A DNA stretch of 64,000 nt, taken from Bartonella sp. DB5-6. Its GTDB lineage: Bacteria > Pseudomonadota > Alphaproteobacteria > Rhizobiales > Rhizobiaceae. The DNA is taken from assembly GCF_000278115.1 (NCBI RefSeq), contig NZ_JH725120.1, positions 62,001 to 126,000 on the forward strand, given 5' to 3'. A program made the translations under genes and the position numbers. The notes beneath the pieces were generated by a model that was given only the letters and a program-made list of their open reading frames with translations, was not told the DNA's origin and ran no database searches. Shown piece after piece: positions 9,268 to 17,257 of the stretch (position 1 is the stretch's first letter; the number at the start of each line of letters is the position of its first letter).

Positions 9268-9810
9268 ATGCAAAAAAACGTCCCTTTGAAGAGCAAAAAG
9301 AAAATTTTTTTAGCTGTACCTGAAACGTGTTATCAAACATCGTCTCTCTTTTCTCTCCAAGATATAACAGTGTTTTTTTATCGTATTAAACCAACTTACC
9401 AATGCAATAATGTATCTGTACCACCCCAAAAAACGATTCTCTATGCCCCCTCTTTTTTTGCTTTGTGGGCTTTACACTATGCAGCAAGAAATCCTTCTTT
9501 TTTTTCATCAATTTTGTGTTATGGAAAACAATGGACTTCCCCCCTTGCATTGATGTGGCTTAAGTTGCGCTTACAGAACGAACGCCGTCTTATGGGATCT
9601 GACGTCCCAAGCTTGAAGATCATGAGGGCTTTGCGCCGTCACATAGCGATTAATGATTACAGTGCGCTTTCCATTGGTGCATGGTTGCAATTCGTAGAAA
9701 ATTATAAAATAAATTCTAAAAACTTATCCATTCCCCTTTTTTGGCTTGATAGTTACAAAAATAATACCAACATCCACGAAATCATTTCAAAACTTCAAGA
9801 TAAAATATAA
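9268..9810 (+). CDS. Hypothetical protein, 180 aa, possibly a decayed alpha/beta-hydrolase relative
   Basis: Not firmly recognised. A central block, TILYAPSFFALWALHYAARNPSF in two parts around residues 58-80, resembles the helix after the nucleophile elbow of alpha/beta hydrolases (xALHYAARxP). The GxSxG nucleophile motif itself is missing, so any catalytic function is doubtful. No signal peptide; the N terminus is basic. No convincing ribosome site precedes the ATG. It lies 47 bp upstream of pncA in the same direction and may share its transcript. It could be a lineage-specific gene or one in decay. Confidence 0.45.
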   Translation: MQKNVPLKSKKKIFLAVPETCYQTSSLFSLQDITVFFYRIKPTYQCNNVSVPPQKTILYAPSFFALWALHYAARNPSFFSSILCYGKQWTSPLALMWLKLRLQNERRLMGSDVPSLKIMRALRRHIAINDYSALSIGAWLQFVENYKINSKNLSIPLFWLDSYKNNTNIHEIISKLQDKI

Positions 9811-9857
9811 CTTTTTAAAGGTATCACAAAAGAAAGTTTCTTAACAGGAATATATTC

Positions 9858-10466
9858 ATGGAAAAAAAAGCCTTAATCGTCATCGATATACAAAACGACT
9901 TCTTGCCAGGTGGAGCACTTGCAGTACCACAAGGTGATACCATTTTACCTGCTGTCAATAATCTCATAGACCATTTTAATCATGTCATTTTAACCCAAGA
10001 TTGGCATCCTAAAAACCATTGTAGCTTCGCTTCCTCCTATCCTGAAAAAATACCCTATGATACCGTAAATCTTGACTACGGCCCCCAAATCCTTTGGCCA
10101 GATCATTGCATACAAGGAACACAAGGAGCAGAATTTCATACATCTCTCAGAGCTGAGAAAGCGCAACTTATCCTTAGAAAAGGCTATAATCAAAAATTTG
10201 ATAGCTATTCGGCTTTTTTTGAAAATGATCAAAAAACACCAACAGGCTTACAAGTTTATCTAAAAGAACACGGTTTCACAAAGCTTGCTATGTGCGGCTT
10301 AGCAACCGATTTTTGTGTAGGATTTTCTGCACTGCACGCTATACAATGCGGCTTTAAAGTGAGCGTTTCATTAAACGCCTGTGCTGGTATTGATCTAAAT
10401 GGATCACTTAACACAATGCTTAAAACCATGAACGAATCTGGTATAGAGCTCTTAATGTCCTCCTAA
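9858..10466 (+). CDS. pncA: Nicotinamidase
   Basis: Deamidates nicotinamide to nicotinate in NAD salvage; 202 residues, cytoplasmic, isochorismatase-like fold. The catalytic triad can be placed: Asp10 (VIDIQNDFLPGGAL), Lys108 (LILRKGY) and Cys153 (CGLATDFCVG). The metal site is Asp48, His50 and His54 in QDWHPKNH. The start has AACAGGAATATATTC ahead of the ATG, giving an AGGA ribosome site. It faces the DUF475 gene convergently. Confidence 0.95.
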   Translation: MEKKALIVIDIQNDFLPGGALAVPQGDTILPAVNNLIDHFNHVILTQDWHPKNHCSFASSYPEKIPYDTVNLDYGPQILWPDHCIQGTQGAEFHTSLRAEKAQLILRKGYNQKFDSYSAFFENDQKTPTGLQVYLKEHGFTKLAMCGLATDFCVGFSALHAIQCGFKVSVSLNACAGIDLNGSLNTMLKTMNESGIELLMSS

Positions 10467-10523
10467 AATACTTTCTTTTTATTGCAATGCATAAAAATTT
10501 TAATTTATGTAGATACAACATGC

Positions 10524-11558
10524 TTATTCAGATAGGTGGCGCTTAAAACGAAGAGAAGAATAAAATGCCATTCCAATAATACAGACCCCCACTAGTCCTG
10601 TAAATACTTCAGGAACCAATATAACAGTTTGCAGATACATAATCACTGCGAGTACCAAAATCGCATAAAAAGCGCCGTGCTCCAGATAACGATAATGTAA
10701 CAATGTCCCTGATTCGACCAACATAATCGTCATAGAGCGAACATAAAATGCACCTATGCCAAGACCAATTGCAATAATAAAAAGATTGTGTGAAAAAGCA
10801 AAAGCACCAACAACGCCATCAAAAGAAAAACTAGCATCTAGAATTTCTAGATAAAGAAAAGCACCTGCTCCCCCTTTTGCAACCGTAGTTAAAGATCTTT
10901 TTGGAGTATCCAACAGCGAACTAACAGCTTCAACACCTATAAACGTCAAAAGTCCATAAAGACTAGCAAGTAAAAAAGCCATTTTATTTTCTGTTACAAT
11001 CTGTTCTGAAAGGAATAATATCAAAACCAAAACAATTGCAATATCAATACCACCAAGCACCCCAAGCTTTTGAGCAGGTTTTTCTATAAAAGCGAGCCAA
11101 TGTACCTCTTTTTCAAGGTCAAAAAAATATTTTAACCCAACCATCATGAGAAAAGTTCCCCCAAAAGCCGCAATACCTACATGAGCATCCGTTAAGATTG
11201 CAGCATACTGATGTGGCTCCCATATCGCTAATTTTACTGCCGAAATTGGATTAATCCCAACCGCCACAACAACAACCAGTAACGGAAAAACAATCCGCAT
11301 CCCAAACACAGCTATCAAAATGCCCCATACCAAAAAACGACTGCGCCATAACGAATCCATTTTTCCAAGAATCCGTGCATTAATAATAGAATTATCAAAA
11401 GATAAAGAAATTTCCAAAATTCCTAAAACGCAGCAAATAAAAAAATATTTAAAAAAACCAGTAATACTTCCTGTTTCAAACCAACCAATAACCCCTCCCA
11501 TAAAAATGCCAACAATCGTGAAAAAAAAAGCCCATCTAAAATAGCCTAATAGGGCCAT
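10524..11558 (-). CDS. DUF475 / TerC-like integral membrane protein
   Basis: A 344-residue polytopic membrane protein of the DUF475 family, related to TerC-type proteins of unclear substrate (metal-ion or tellurite-resistance-linked in other bacteria). Around nine to ten hydrophobic segments are visible. The conserved acidic membrane motifs are ISLSFDNSIINA (about residue 50) and LDASFSFDGVVGAFAFS (about residue 245), the repeated E/D-SFDN/DG signature of TerC folds. The ATG at 11558 is chosen over one at 11564 because GAGGA sits 6 bases upstream of it. It is transcribed away from the XRE gene at 11903. Confidence 0.85.
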   Translation of the reverse strand: MALLGYFRWAFFFTIVGIFMGGVIGWFETGSITGFFKYFFICCVLGILEISLSFDNSIINARILGKMDSLWRSRFLVWGILIAVFGMRIVFPLLVVVVAVGINPISAVKLAIWEPHQYAAILTDAHVGIAAFGGTFLMMVGLKYFFDLEKEVHWLAFIEKPAQKLGVLGGIDIAIVLVLILFLSEQIVTENKMAFLLASLYGLLTFIGVEAVSSLLDTPKRSLTTVAKGGAGAFLYLEILDASFSFDGVVGAFAFSHNLFIIAIGLGIGAFYVRSMTIMLVESGTLLHYRYLEHGAFYAILVLAVIMYLQTVILVPEVFTGLVGVCIIGMAFYSSLRFKRHLSE

Positions 11559-11815
11559 GATCATTCCTCAAAATTTATTTCTTTAATTCATCTTCTCTGA
11601 TACAGAGTGAATATGGTACATATCTGAAGATTGCATATATTAATGCAAAATAGACAGGATCTACATGGCGAATCTATATGGAATCTCTTACAGAAAAAAC
11701 AAGAGAAGATTGGTTAATTTTATCTGAAATACATACCAATTTTAAATAAGATGTATCAAAAATCACCTTCTATCCACTAAAATTAAAAAAATAAAGAAAA
11801 ATAAAGTTATAAATA

Positions 11816-11843
11816 TTGACATTATATCATGAGATATTAATAC
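11816..11843 (+). promoter_or_regulatory. Probable promoter of the XRE regulator
   Basis: A perfect -35 TTGACA (11816-11821) and a TAATAC -10-like hexamer (11838-11843) are separated by 16 bases and point to a start near 11850. The operator-like palindrome lies directly downstream. Confidence 0.6.
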
Positions 11844-11855
11844 ATAGTGTGCCTT

Positions 11856-11873
11856 TATCGGTCAAAACCGATA
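11856..11873. promoter_or_regulatory. Operator-like inverted repeat before the XRE gene
   Basis: TATCGGT (11856-11862), spacer CAAA, ACCGATA (11867-11873): a perfect 7-bp dyad just after the expected transcription start and 29 bp before the GTG start. This is a typical place for autorepressor binding. Confidence 0.65.
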
Positions 11874-11902
11874 CCGTGATGATTTACTGAGGGAGATAAT
11901 TC

Positions 11903-12442
11903 GTGGCACGTCCTGAAACTGAGTCAAAAACTATATTTGGAAAACGTTTACGTTATGTACGCCTAGCTTTAGGGGATCCATCACGTGAAGCACTGGCTAA
12001 AAGTTTTAGCATGACAAAAAACTCTATTGCTTTTTATGAGCGCGGAGAAAGAGAACCAAATCTTAGTGTATTACAGATATATCGCACGCTGTACGGTGTC
12101 AATATTAATTGGCTTTTAACTGGACAGGGAAAAATGTTTGACACAGAATATACAAAAGGTGACTTTGACTGGAACTATTTTATAAAAAAAATTGAGCGGC
12201 TTGAAGAGATTCTTGCGAACAGTGATCATAGTGAAAAACTAGATCAAGAAAAAATCGATAGCTCTTATGAAAAGTTGCAGCAGTTTTTGACAAAACAAGG
12301 CTTATCTAATAGCCTTAACTCAAAGGCTGCAACCTCTTTGATTGATACGAAGGCAAAAATGGCCAATTCCTATACCCTTAGCCTGTTCATTGATTTACTC
12401 ATTCGAAGTGTATCGCAAAAAGAGATTATAGCCAATCAATAG
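11903..12442 (+). CDS. XRE-family (phage repressor-like) transcription regulator
   Basis: 179 residues. An N-terminal helix-turn-helix of the Cro/CI type (about residues 10-68: FGKRLRYVRLALGDPSREALAKSFSMTKNSIAFYERGERE) is followed by NWLLTGQGKMF, a phrase common in phage repressors. The C-terminal helical region has no LexA/CI-type peptidase Ser-Lys dyad. The start is GTG with a strong GAGGGAG ribosome site. The promoter and palindrome upstream suggest autoregulation. This is the first gene of an accessory island that ends at the tRNA at 17008. Phage ancestry is inferred. Confidence 0.85.
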   Translation: MARPETESKTIFGKRLRYVRLALGDPSREALAKSFSMTKNSIAFYERGEREPNLSVLQIYRTLYGVNINWLLTGQGKMFDTEYTKGDFDWNYFIKKIERLEEILANSDHSEKLDQEKIDSSYEKLQQFLTKQGLSNSLNSKAATSLIDTKAKMANSYTLSLFIDLLIRSVSQKEIIANQ

Positions 12443-12853
12443 ACATCTTTATCACAAAGAATAATAAAATAAGTGAATCTATCAGTACGGAAAGAAGCAC
12501 TTTTACTTTTTCCATGCTGGTAAAGCCTTATTTACTTTATAAAATTTGTTTCTATAATAAAATCATTAAAGCTATCTGTTTAACTACAACAAAAAAATTC
12601 TAATCGAAATAAGAATACAGCCTAATTAAAATTAAAAAATAATTTTTTATAGTATAAAATACCTATTTATACATTATTGACAATAAATATTTTCTTGTTA
12701 CAAGATAGGATTCTCATAGAAATTATTGTTTAAGATCAAAAAAATGAAGGGGAATATATTGACTACTCACTATAGAGACATACCTTACTGTTATAGTCAA
12801 ATTGGTTGAATATTTATCCTGCAAATTATCGGCTATTTTATGAGGTGGAAAGC
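12443..12853. other. AT-rich intergenic sequence inside the island
   Basis: No open frame or clear regulatory element is seen apart from a GAGGTGG ribosome site at its end that serves the next gene. Confidence 0.4.
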
Positions 12854-13033
12854 ATGTTTTTTGAGGTGTTTCAAGGAGTTCACAATCAATGGTACTGGCG
12901 TTTAATTTCAGGGGACGAACAAAAAATCGCTTTTTCTAGTAAAGGCTATCCAACGAAACAAGATATCCTAGTAAACATTGAGCAGATAAAAGAAATTACG
13001 CATAAAGCGCTTATTAGGGAACTACAACCCTAA
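12854..13033 (+). CDS. DUF1508 (YegP-like) small protein
   Basis: A 59-residue protein with the DUF1508 pattern: FFEVFQGVHNQWYWRLISGD, then KIAFSSKGYPTKQDILVNIEQIK. This matches the family order of aromatic strand, WRL, glycine turn and a helix ending IexIK. DUF1508 proteins fold as small alpha/beta modules of unknown biochemical role. The ATG at 12854 has GAGGTGG about 8 bases upstream; a longer TTG reading from 12806 has no such site. It stands alone within the island. Confidence 0.75.
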   Translation: MFFEVFQGVHNQWYWRLISGDEQKIAFSSKGYPTKQDILVNIEQIKEITHKALIRELQP

Positions 13034-13440
13034 CGTTCTTTGCTATTAAAACAAAAATTTTTCCTTTGTATATTGGGAATATCTTACCACATTTTGGTGA
13101 CGAATGGAGAGTAACTGATTTTTCCTCGATAGAAAGAGTTTTTTGTGTAATTCCTAGCATACATAAATACTGTTAAATAAAGCTTTTTGCAAACGCTATT
13201 CCTATCTCTAAACCGACAACTAAATTGCCTCTTGAATCTATTAATCTGCAACTTTCTCAAATCTTCCGTCTTTTCGCAATAGTAATAAACGTAATAGAAC
13301 ACACTCAAATTATGAATATGATTTTTCTGTCCAATCATCATAACCTATACGTTTGCTTCATACTTTTATAAAAACAGGCATCCTTCTTTCTTGCTACTTC
13401 CATGCTTTTTTATACCTGTTAGTTGAGGTTATTTTATCCA
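13034..13440. other. Intergenic sequence, island
   Basis: An 85-codon minus-strand frame at 13084-13341 is rich in Tyr, Arg and Lys, has no ribosome site and no recognisable domain. It is treated as a chance opening. Confidence 0.35.
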
Positions 13441-13640
13441 TCATATACCTCGTTCTCCAAAGAAGAATACCACCCCTCCAACACTTTTTTCAGCAACATG
13501 TGCATTACCAGAAACTTTTACATTGCCACTGACAACGACCTTCCCATAAACTTAAATGGTTTCATAAACCATAACATTGGAAAAAACTTGAAGGTTCCCT
13601 AAAAACATAAGCTCACCACTAACTCATTCGTTACTTTTAT
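13441..13640 (-). pseudogene. Broken hexapeptide-repeat gene fragment
   Basis: The minus-strand frame ending at a TGA (13441-13443) reads as hexapeptide repeats like those of the gene at 14202-14936 (GNLQVFSNVMVYETI, stop, VYGKVVVSGNVKVSGNAHV). An internal TAA near 13550 interrupts the repeat, and no start or leader remains upstream. It is best explained as the tail of a second copy of the repeat protein. Confidence 0.6.
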
Positions 13641-13742
13641 GGTGAAAATTAGTTCTTTTGCTATCCTCAAACTCTTTAATCACTTTTCTTAACATCTCCA
13701 AAATCTTTTAATACACAGATCCGACGCAAAATATGAACACAA

Positions 13743-14057
13743 TCACTTTTTCGTGCTATCTTCAGATTTAATCTGTTCATGATGTTGTTTCATGGCTTCT
13801 TCATATTGCTTAATTTGTTTTTTCAGTTTTTCAATTGTTTGTTCACGTCTTTTAATCACCATATTTTGCTCTCTAATTGCCCTATCTCGTTCTTCAGTTA
13901 TCTTCATAGAATCCCTTAAAAACTCATGCTTTATATTTCTTGCCTCTTCTTTAAGAGCTTTAACCTGATCGCGAGAATAAAAAAGTAACCGAAACATAAT
14001 CCCACTAAAAAGCAAAACAACAATCACAGCTCCTAATAAAATTTCATTCAAACTCAT
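13743..14057 (-). CDS. Hypothetical membrane-anchored coiled-coil protein, 104 aa
   Basis: No family recognised. One membrane segment at about residues 5-27 (ILLGAVIVVLLFSGIMFRLLF) is followed by about 75 strongly charged residues with heptad spacing (VKALKEEARNIKHEF, IKRREQTIEKLKKQIKQYEEAMK), predicted to be a cytoplasmic coiled coil. The start is well supported by AAGGAG about 5 bases upstream. It resembles small phage lysis-accessory (Rz-like) or scaffold proteins only in architecture. It sits between the intact and broken hexapeptide-repeat genes in the same orientation. Confidence 0.65.
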   Translation of the reverse strand: MSLNEILLGAVIVVLLFSGIMFRLLFYSRDQVKALKEEARNIKHEFLRDSMKITEERDRAIREQNMVIKRREQTIEKLKKQIKQYEEAMKQHHEQIKSEDSTKK

Positions 14058-14201
14058 TTTAATCTCCTTTAGTTGCTATTAAATCGATCATCTCGATTCA
14101 TTTGTTTTATTTCGCCTTTCATCAAAAAAAGAAGACGAAACCGCATATGCTAAGTGCAACAAATTGCACTCAACACCCTTTATTCTCTCCATCAAAACAC
14201 G

Positions 14202-14936
14202 CTAACCAATGATGCAACGCAACCCCATAAAAGCTGTAAAAATCCACACCCTCTCGCCAATTATTTGCACCGTATTTTTTACATAAAACATAAGAATACA
14301 AATAATTTCAAACGATGCTAACAGCTCAACAAACCCAATAGCCGCCTCCCCCGCATCGCCCTTTCTTACCTCTTTCATATCATATAAAATGTAGCTACCT
14401 ATGTGAGTCTCTTTATCATTGCGAAAAGCTTTATAGCCGCAAACCTCAGCATGACAGTAAACTTCTGCCTTCCCATGAATCTTTGCATAATCGCAAACTA
14501 AAGCGTTGACATAAGTTTTAGAATTTTTAGAAATCTCTACAGAGTTATAAACTTGGGCATTGCTGTATACATGAACACCGCTGTAAACCTGCACATTGCT
14601 ACTAATCTTGGTACTACAATAAATCTTTGTAATGTTGTGGACATGTAGCCTATTGCAAACCTTTACTTTACCATATACTGGCGCACTTCTGTAAACACAA
14701 ATGAGGCAGAAAACAGGAAATATACAATATATCTGCACACTATGGCTATCATTATAAACACGAGCATCGTTATAAACCATGGCGTCAGCAAAAACATATT
14801 CATCTACAATAAAGCATCTACCGCTCGTATTAGATTTTACCCAGCAATCACCTTTGTGACCGAAAGCACCTTCATACTCTATAAAATTATTACGACCACT
14901 TTTTTTGATATTTTCAAAGTTTCTTAACACACGCAT
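14202..14936 (-). CDS. Hexapeptide-repeat (left-handed beta-helix-like) protein, 244 aa
   Basis: Residues 1-50 form a small capping domain (GRNNFIEYEGAFGHKGDCWVK). After two repeats and an irregular hydrophobic insert (about 64-84), residues about 87-170 contain some 14 consecutive six-residue units of the form [VI][YSCH]xxxx, such as VYGKVK, VYSGVH and VYSNAQ. This spacing predicts a stacked beta helix. The C terminus (about 195-244) is hydrophobic and unlike the repeat; another frame also reads well there (WREGVDFYSFYGV), so a late frameshift is possible. Such proteins occur in Bartonella and other prophages; no enzymatic residues are seen. Function unknown. Confidence 0.6.
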   Translation of the reverse strand: MRVLRNFENIKKSGRNNFIEYEGAFGHKGDCWVKSNTSGRCFIVDEYVFADAMVYNDARVYNDSHSVQIYCIFPVFCLICVYRSAPVYGKVKVCNRLHVHNITKIYCSTKISSNVQVYSGVHVYSNAQVYNSVEISKNSKTYVNALVCDYAKIHGKAEVYCHAEVCGYKAFRNDKETHIGSYILYDMKEVRKGDAGEAAIGFVELLASFEIICILMFYVKNTVQIIGERVWIFTAFMGLRCIIG

Positions 14937-15410
14937 ACAATATATCGTCTAACAGTAACCTAATCTATTAAAACAAAAGGAAAACAAACCTTCTTCATCC
15001 ATGAATTTGTATTTTTTCTACAGGCCCCCCCCTTACCCTTAAGGCTGTAAAGCTTCGCTATATCCGTGCATCATCTGAACGCGGAAATTTCTTATAAATG
15101 CCAATGTTTGGGTATATCTTGATTTATAATGGTGCTGCGTATACTATCAGTAACATTTCATAAACACACCAAGTGTATCTCCGTCTCTGGTTATACGCGT
15201 CCACCCTGTCACAACCGTGGAACTAAGCAACCATTTTTTATTGATTCGAATCTGAAAGTGTATGCGGACATTTTGTTATTAGTTAAAAACAACTCTATAT
15301 CCTTCATAAGCGAAAAGCTACGCATGGATATTTTGACGCTCCTTGTATCATATATTCTGGATTCGCAGCGCAATATTAACGCTATAGCGTAAATGTGTAA
15401 AGGTCTAAAA
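14937..15410. other. Divergent intergenic region with a C8 run and a palindrome
   Basis: It contains a run of 8 C at 15025-15032 and the palindrome described separately. An 87-codon plus-strand frame (15129-15392) lacks a ribosome site and is not called. The region should hold the promoters for both divergent genes, but none is clear. Confidence 0.4.
15379..15390. promoter_or_regulatory. Palindromic operator candidate before the second XRE gene
   Basis: ACGCTATAGCGT is a perfect 12-bp palindrome. It ends 2 bp before one possible ATG (15393) and 20 bp before the preferred ATG (15411) of the XRE gene, so a bound dimer would block transcription or initiation. Confidence 0.5.
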
Positions 15411-15725
15411 ATGAAAAAGACTGAAAAAGATTGGTTTCAACGCTTAATTGAGTTAATAAAAAGTGATGGACGCACGATGATTGAAATAAGCAAAGCTGCA
15501 GGCTGTGGACAAAACTACGTACAACAAATGATAAACGGGGGGAAAAGACCCTCTGTAGACAAACTTATGGCTATTCTCAACACACTCGGAAATGCTAGTG
15601 CCATATATGTAATAACTGGTTTTAACATCTCCGATGAAGATTTAAAACTCATAGCTTTAATTTCGTCTGGAGATAAAAAGAAGATTGAAGCTTTAAGTAT
15701 TCTGTTGACTGATCAGAATTTGTAG
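15411..15725 (+). CDS. XRE-family helix-turn-helix protein, 104 aa
   Basis: Small DNA-binding protein. The helix-turn-helix occupies about residues 17-55 (RTMIEISKAAGCGQNYVQQMINGGKRPSVDKLMAILNTLG in two parts). The C-terminal tail DEDLKLIALISSGDKKKIEALSILL resembles the short dimerising tail of phage repressors. The ATG at 15411 has AAAGG about 8 bases upstream; an ATG at 15393 would add six residues. Its last 77 bp overlap, on the other strand, a candidate small gene. Similar small XRE proteins accompany regulatory RNAs in Bartonella (the Brt/Trp pairs), but I cannot show that link here. Confidence 0.8.
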   Translation: MKKTEKDWFQRLIELIKSDGRTMIEISKAAGCGQNYVQQMINGGKRPSVDKLMAILNTLGNASAIYVITGFNISDEDLKLIALISSGDKKKIEALSILLTDQNL

Positions 15726-15831
15726 AGCTTTCTACTATTTTCAATATTTCTTTTTTTTGAGCTGTAGATAGAGCCTCCCATTTCACGATAATATCAGATA
15801 AAGTAACCTCAAATTTTTTGTCATTCTTCAT
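15649..15831 (-). CDS. Candidate small protein overlapping the XRE gene on the opposite strand
   Basis: A 60-codon frame starting at ATG 15831 with GGAG seven bases upstream. The first 35 residues (VTLSDIIVKWEALSTAQKKE and on) have a normal coding composition and a helical look. The last 25 residues run through the antisense of the XRE C terminus. The open frame extends upstream to 15936 without a better start. No family recognised. If real, the two genes converge and overlap by 77 bp. Confidence 0.35.
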   Translation of the reverse strand: MKNDKKFEVTLSDIIVKWEALSTAQKKEILKIVESSTNSDQSTEYLKLQSSFYLQTKLKL

Positions 15832-17007
15832 AGCTATACTCCATGCAGTCAAACTATATAACGCCAAAACGTTTGCATATACCCCATACCTTAGAAAAAT
15901 ATTTGCAATAGGCCGTATGTCAGCAGTTGTATACAAACTGGTTTTATAAAATCAGATGAAATTCTTTTAATTATGTACCATTATGAAATAAAAGACATCA
16001 CACGTTCCAGACCTTTTTATGAAAAAACTGGTATCATCACTTTTATCAATAACGCTAATAATGTTATGAAAATTTTGCGATTCGAACCAATAATTAATCT
16101 ACGTGAAAATACCTCTAAAGACGTTGCTGAACTTTACGTGAGAGAATACAAAAAGCTTATTTTGAAAGAAATAATATATCACAATTCTATTCTACGCAGC
16201 ACTATCTATGTTTTTAAACGATATCACAAAACAAGAACATAACAATGCAATATTGTATAGCTCTTATGAACAGCAGTGCTGCCTAAAACGCTATAATATA
16301 CCTTTCAAAGAAAGGCACTTTCCCTGTGAAAGCATCCTTGAAATACCGGCAGAGAGATCTAGCATGAACAAAAATGCAATACTTAAAAAGGATACAATGG
16401 GACAAGCCCTAATGATCTCCGCACATAAGTTGCACAACATTTACCAAAAGAAAAAAGAATCCCAACTTGTAAAAAGAAAACATCAACAAATGTTATCATC
16501 ACTGATTACATGATACACATAACATCTATGAACTACATTTTTTGTACAAGCTTGCATCGTGATAGTGCAGTTAGGATCATCCCAAAAGACGTAACAGATA
16601 ATACCATTCATTAAAAACCAAAAAAACATTCATTTAAAACAGATATTTTTCTTCTGATTCTACTTAAACTAATGCCCCCTTAAAATTGGTCTTAGTGTGA
16701 TAAAGCATTCATTGGTGAGAAAAGCAGAAATAAACTCTCATAAAAAATTTTAGCACTCTGTTTCGTGAAAAATGTAATGCAGTAGAAATTTAAAAACTAA
16801 CACATGAATTAAATAAGATAAACAGCCATACGCTCAGATACTACAATGTCATAAATGAAAGTCTTTTTAGCTATACTGAAGAAAACATGGTATCACTCTA
16901 TACAAAAATTAGATAGAAGACCTCTTAAAATAGAACAATCAAAAAACTTCAGAATAAACTAAAGAGACAAATCTGAAGACTTCATTATATAATATTATTT
17001 TATTTAA
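15832..17007. other. Gene-poor end of the island, with weak frames
   Basis: Two plus-strand frames, 15973-16242 (89 codons) and 16208-16513 (101 codons), overlap each other, lack ribosome sites and match nothing I know. They may be remnants. A further interrupted frame at 16734-16965 is listed separately. No integrase was found. Confidence 0.3.
16734..16965 (+). pseudogene. Interrupted helical ORF beside the tRNA
   Basis: One plus-strand frame reads LIKNFSTLFREKCNAVEI, a TAA, then KLTHELNKINSHTLRYYNVI and on to a TAG and a TAA, with helical, coding-like composition between the stops. There is no start. It is probably the residue of an island gene next to the tRNA; family unknown. Confidence 0.25.
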
Positions 17008-17084
17008 TGGTGGGCCCGGAGGGACTCGAACCCCCAACCAAGCGGTTATGAGCCGCTGGCTCTAACCAATTGAGCTACAGGCCC
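17008..17084 (-). tRNA. tRNA with CAT anticodon (elongator Met or Ile2)
   Basis: 77 nt including an encoded CCA. The 7-bp acceptor (GGGCCTG/CGGGCCC), the D stem GCTC/GAGC, the anticodon stem AGCGG/CCGCT with loop CTCATAA (anticodon CAT), and the T arm with TTCGAGT all fold. The anticodon stem lacks the three G-C pairs of initiator tRNA. CTTGGT after the anticodon stem resembles Ile2 tRNAs, whose C34 is modified by TilS, so Met versus Ile2 is left open. It borders the accessory island. Confidence 0.93.
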
Positions 17085-17257
17085 CACACAGATCGCTTTT
17101 CTCTAAACTAAAACGCTCCATGATACAAGAGCCTACCTGAATTATAGCCCATCTTTTTCTCCTTTTTCTATCGGTTTTTTTTCTCAGTGCCCTAATTTCT
17201 TTACAAGAACTCCCAAAAATGAGAAAGTAGTGAACTAACAAATATAAAGGAATAGAT

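Noticed and set aside
13084-13341. 85-codon minus-strand frame in the island
   Set aside because: Unusual Tyr/Lys/Arg-rich composition, no ribosome site, no domain.
15129-15392. 87-codon plus-strand frame before the second XRE gene
   Set aside because: No ribosome site, and the palindrome and XRE leader lie inside it; treated as leader sequence.
15973-16513. Two overlapping plus-strand frames (89 and 101 codons)
   Set aside because: They overlap in different frames, have no ribosome sites and match nothing known; kept only as a region note.
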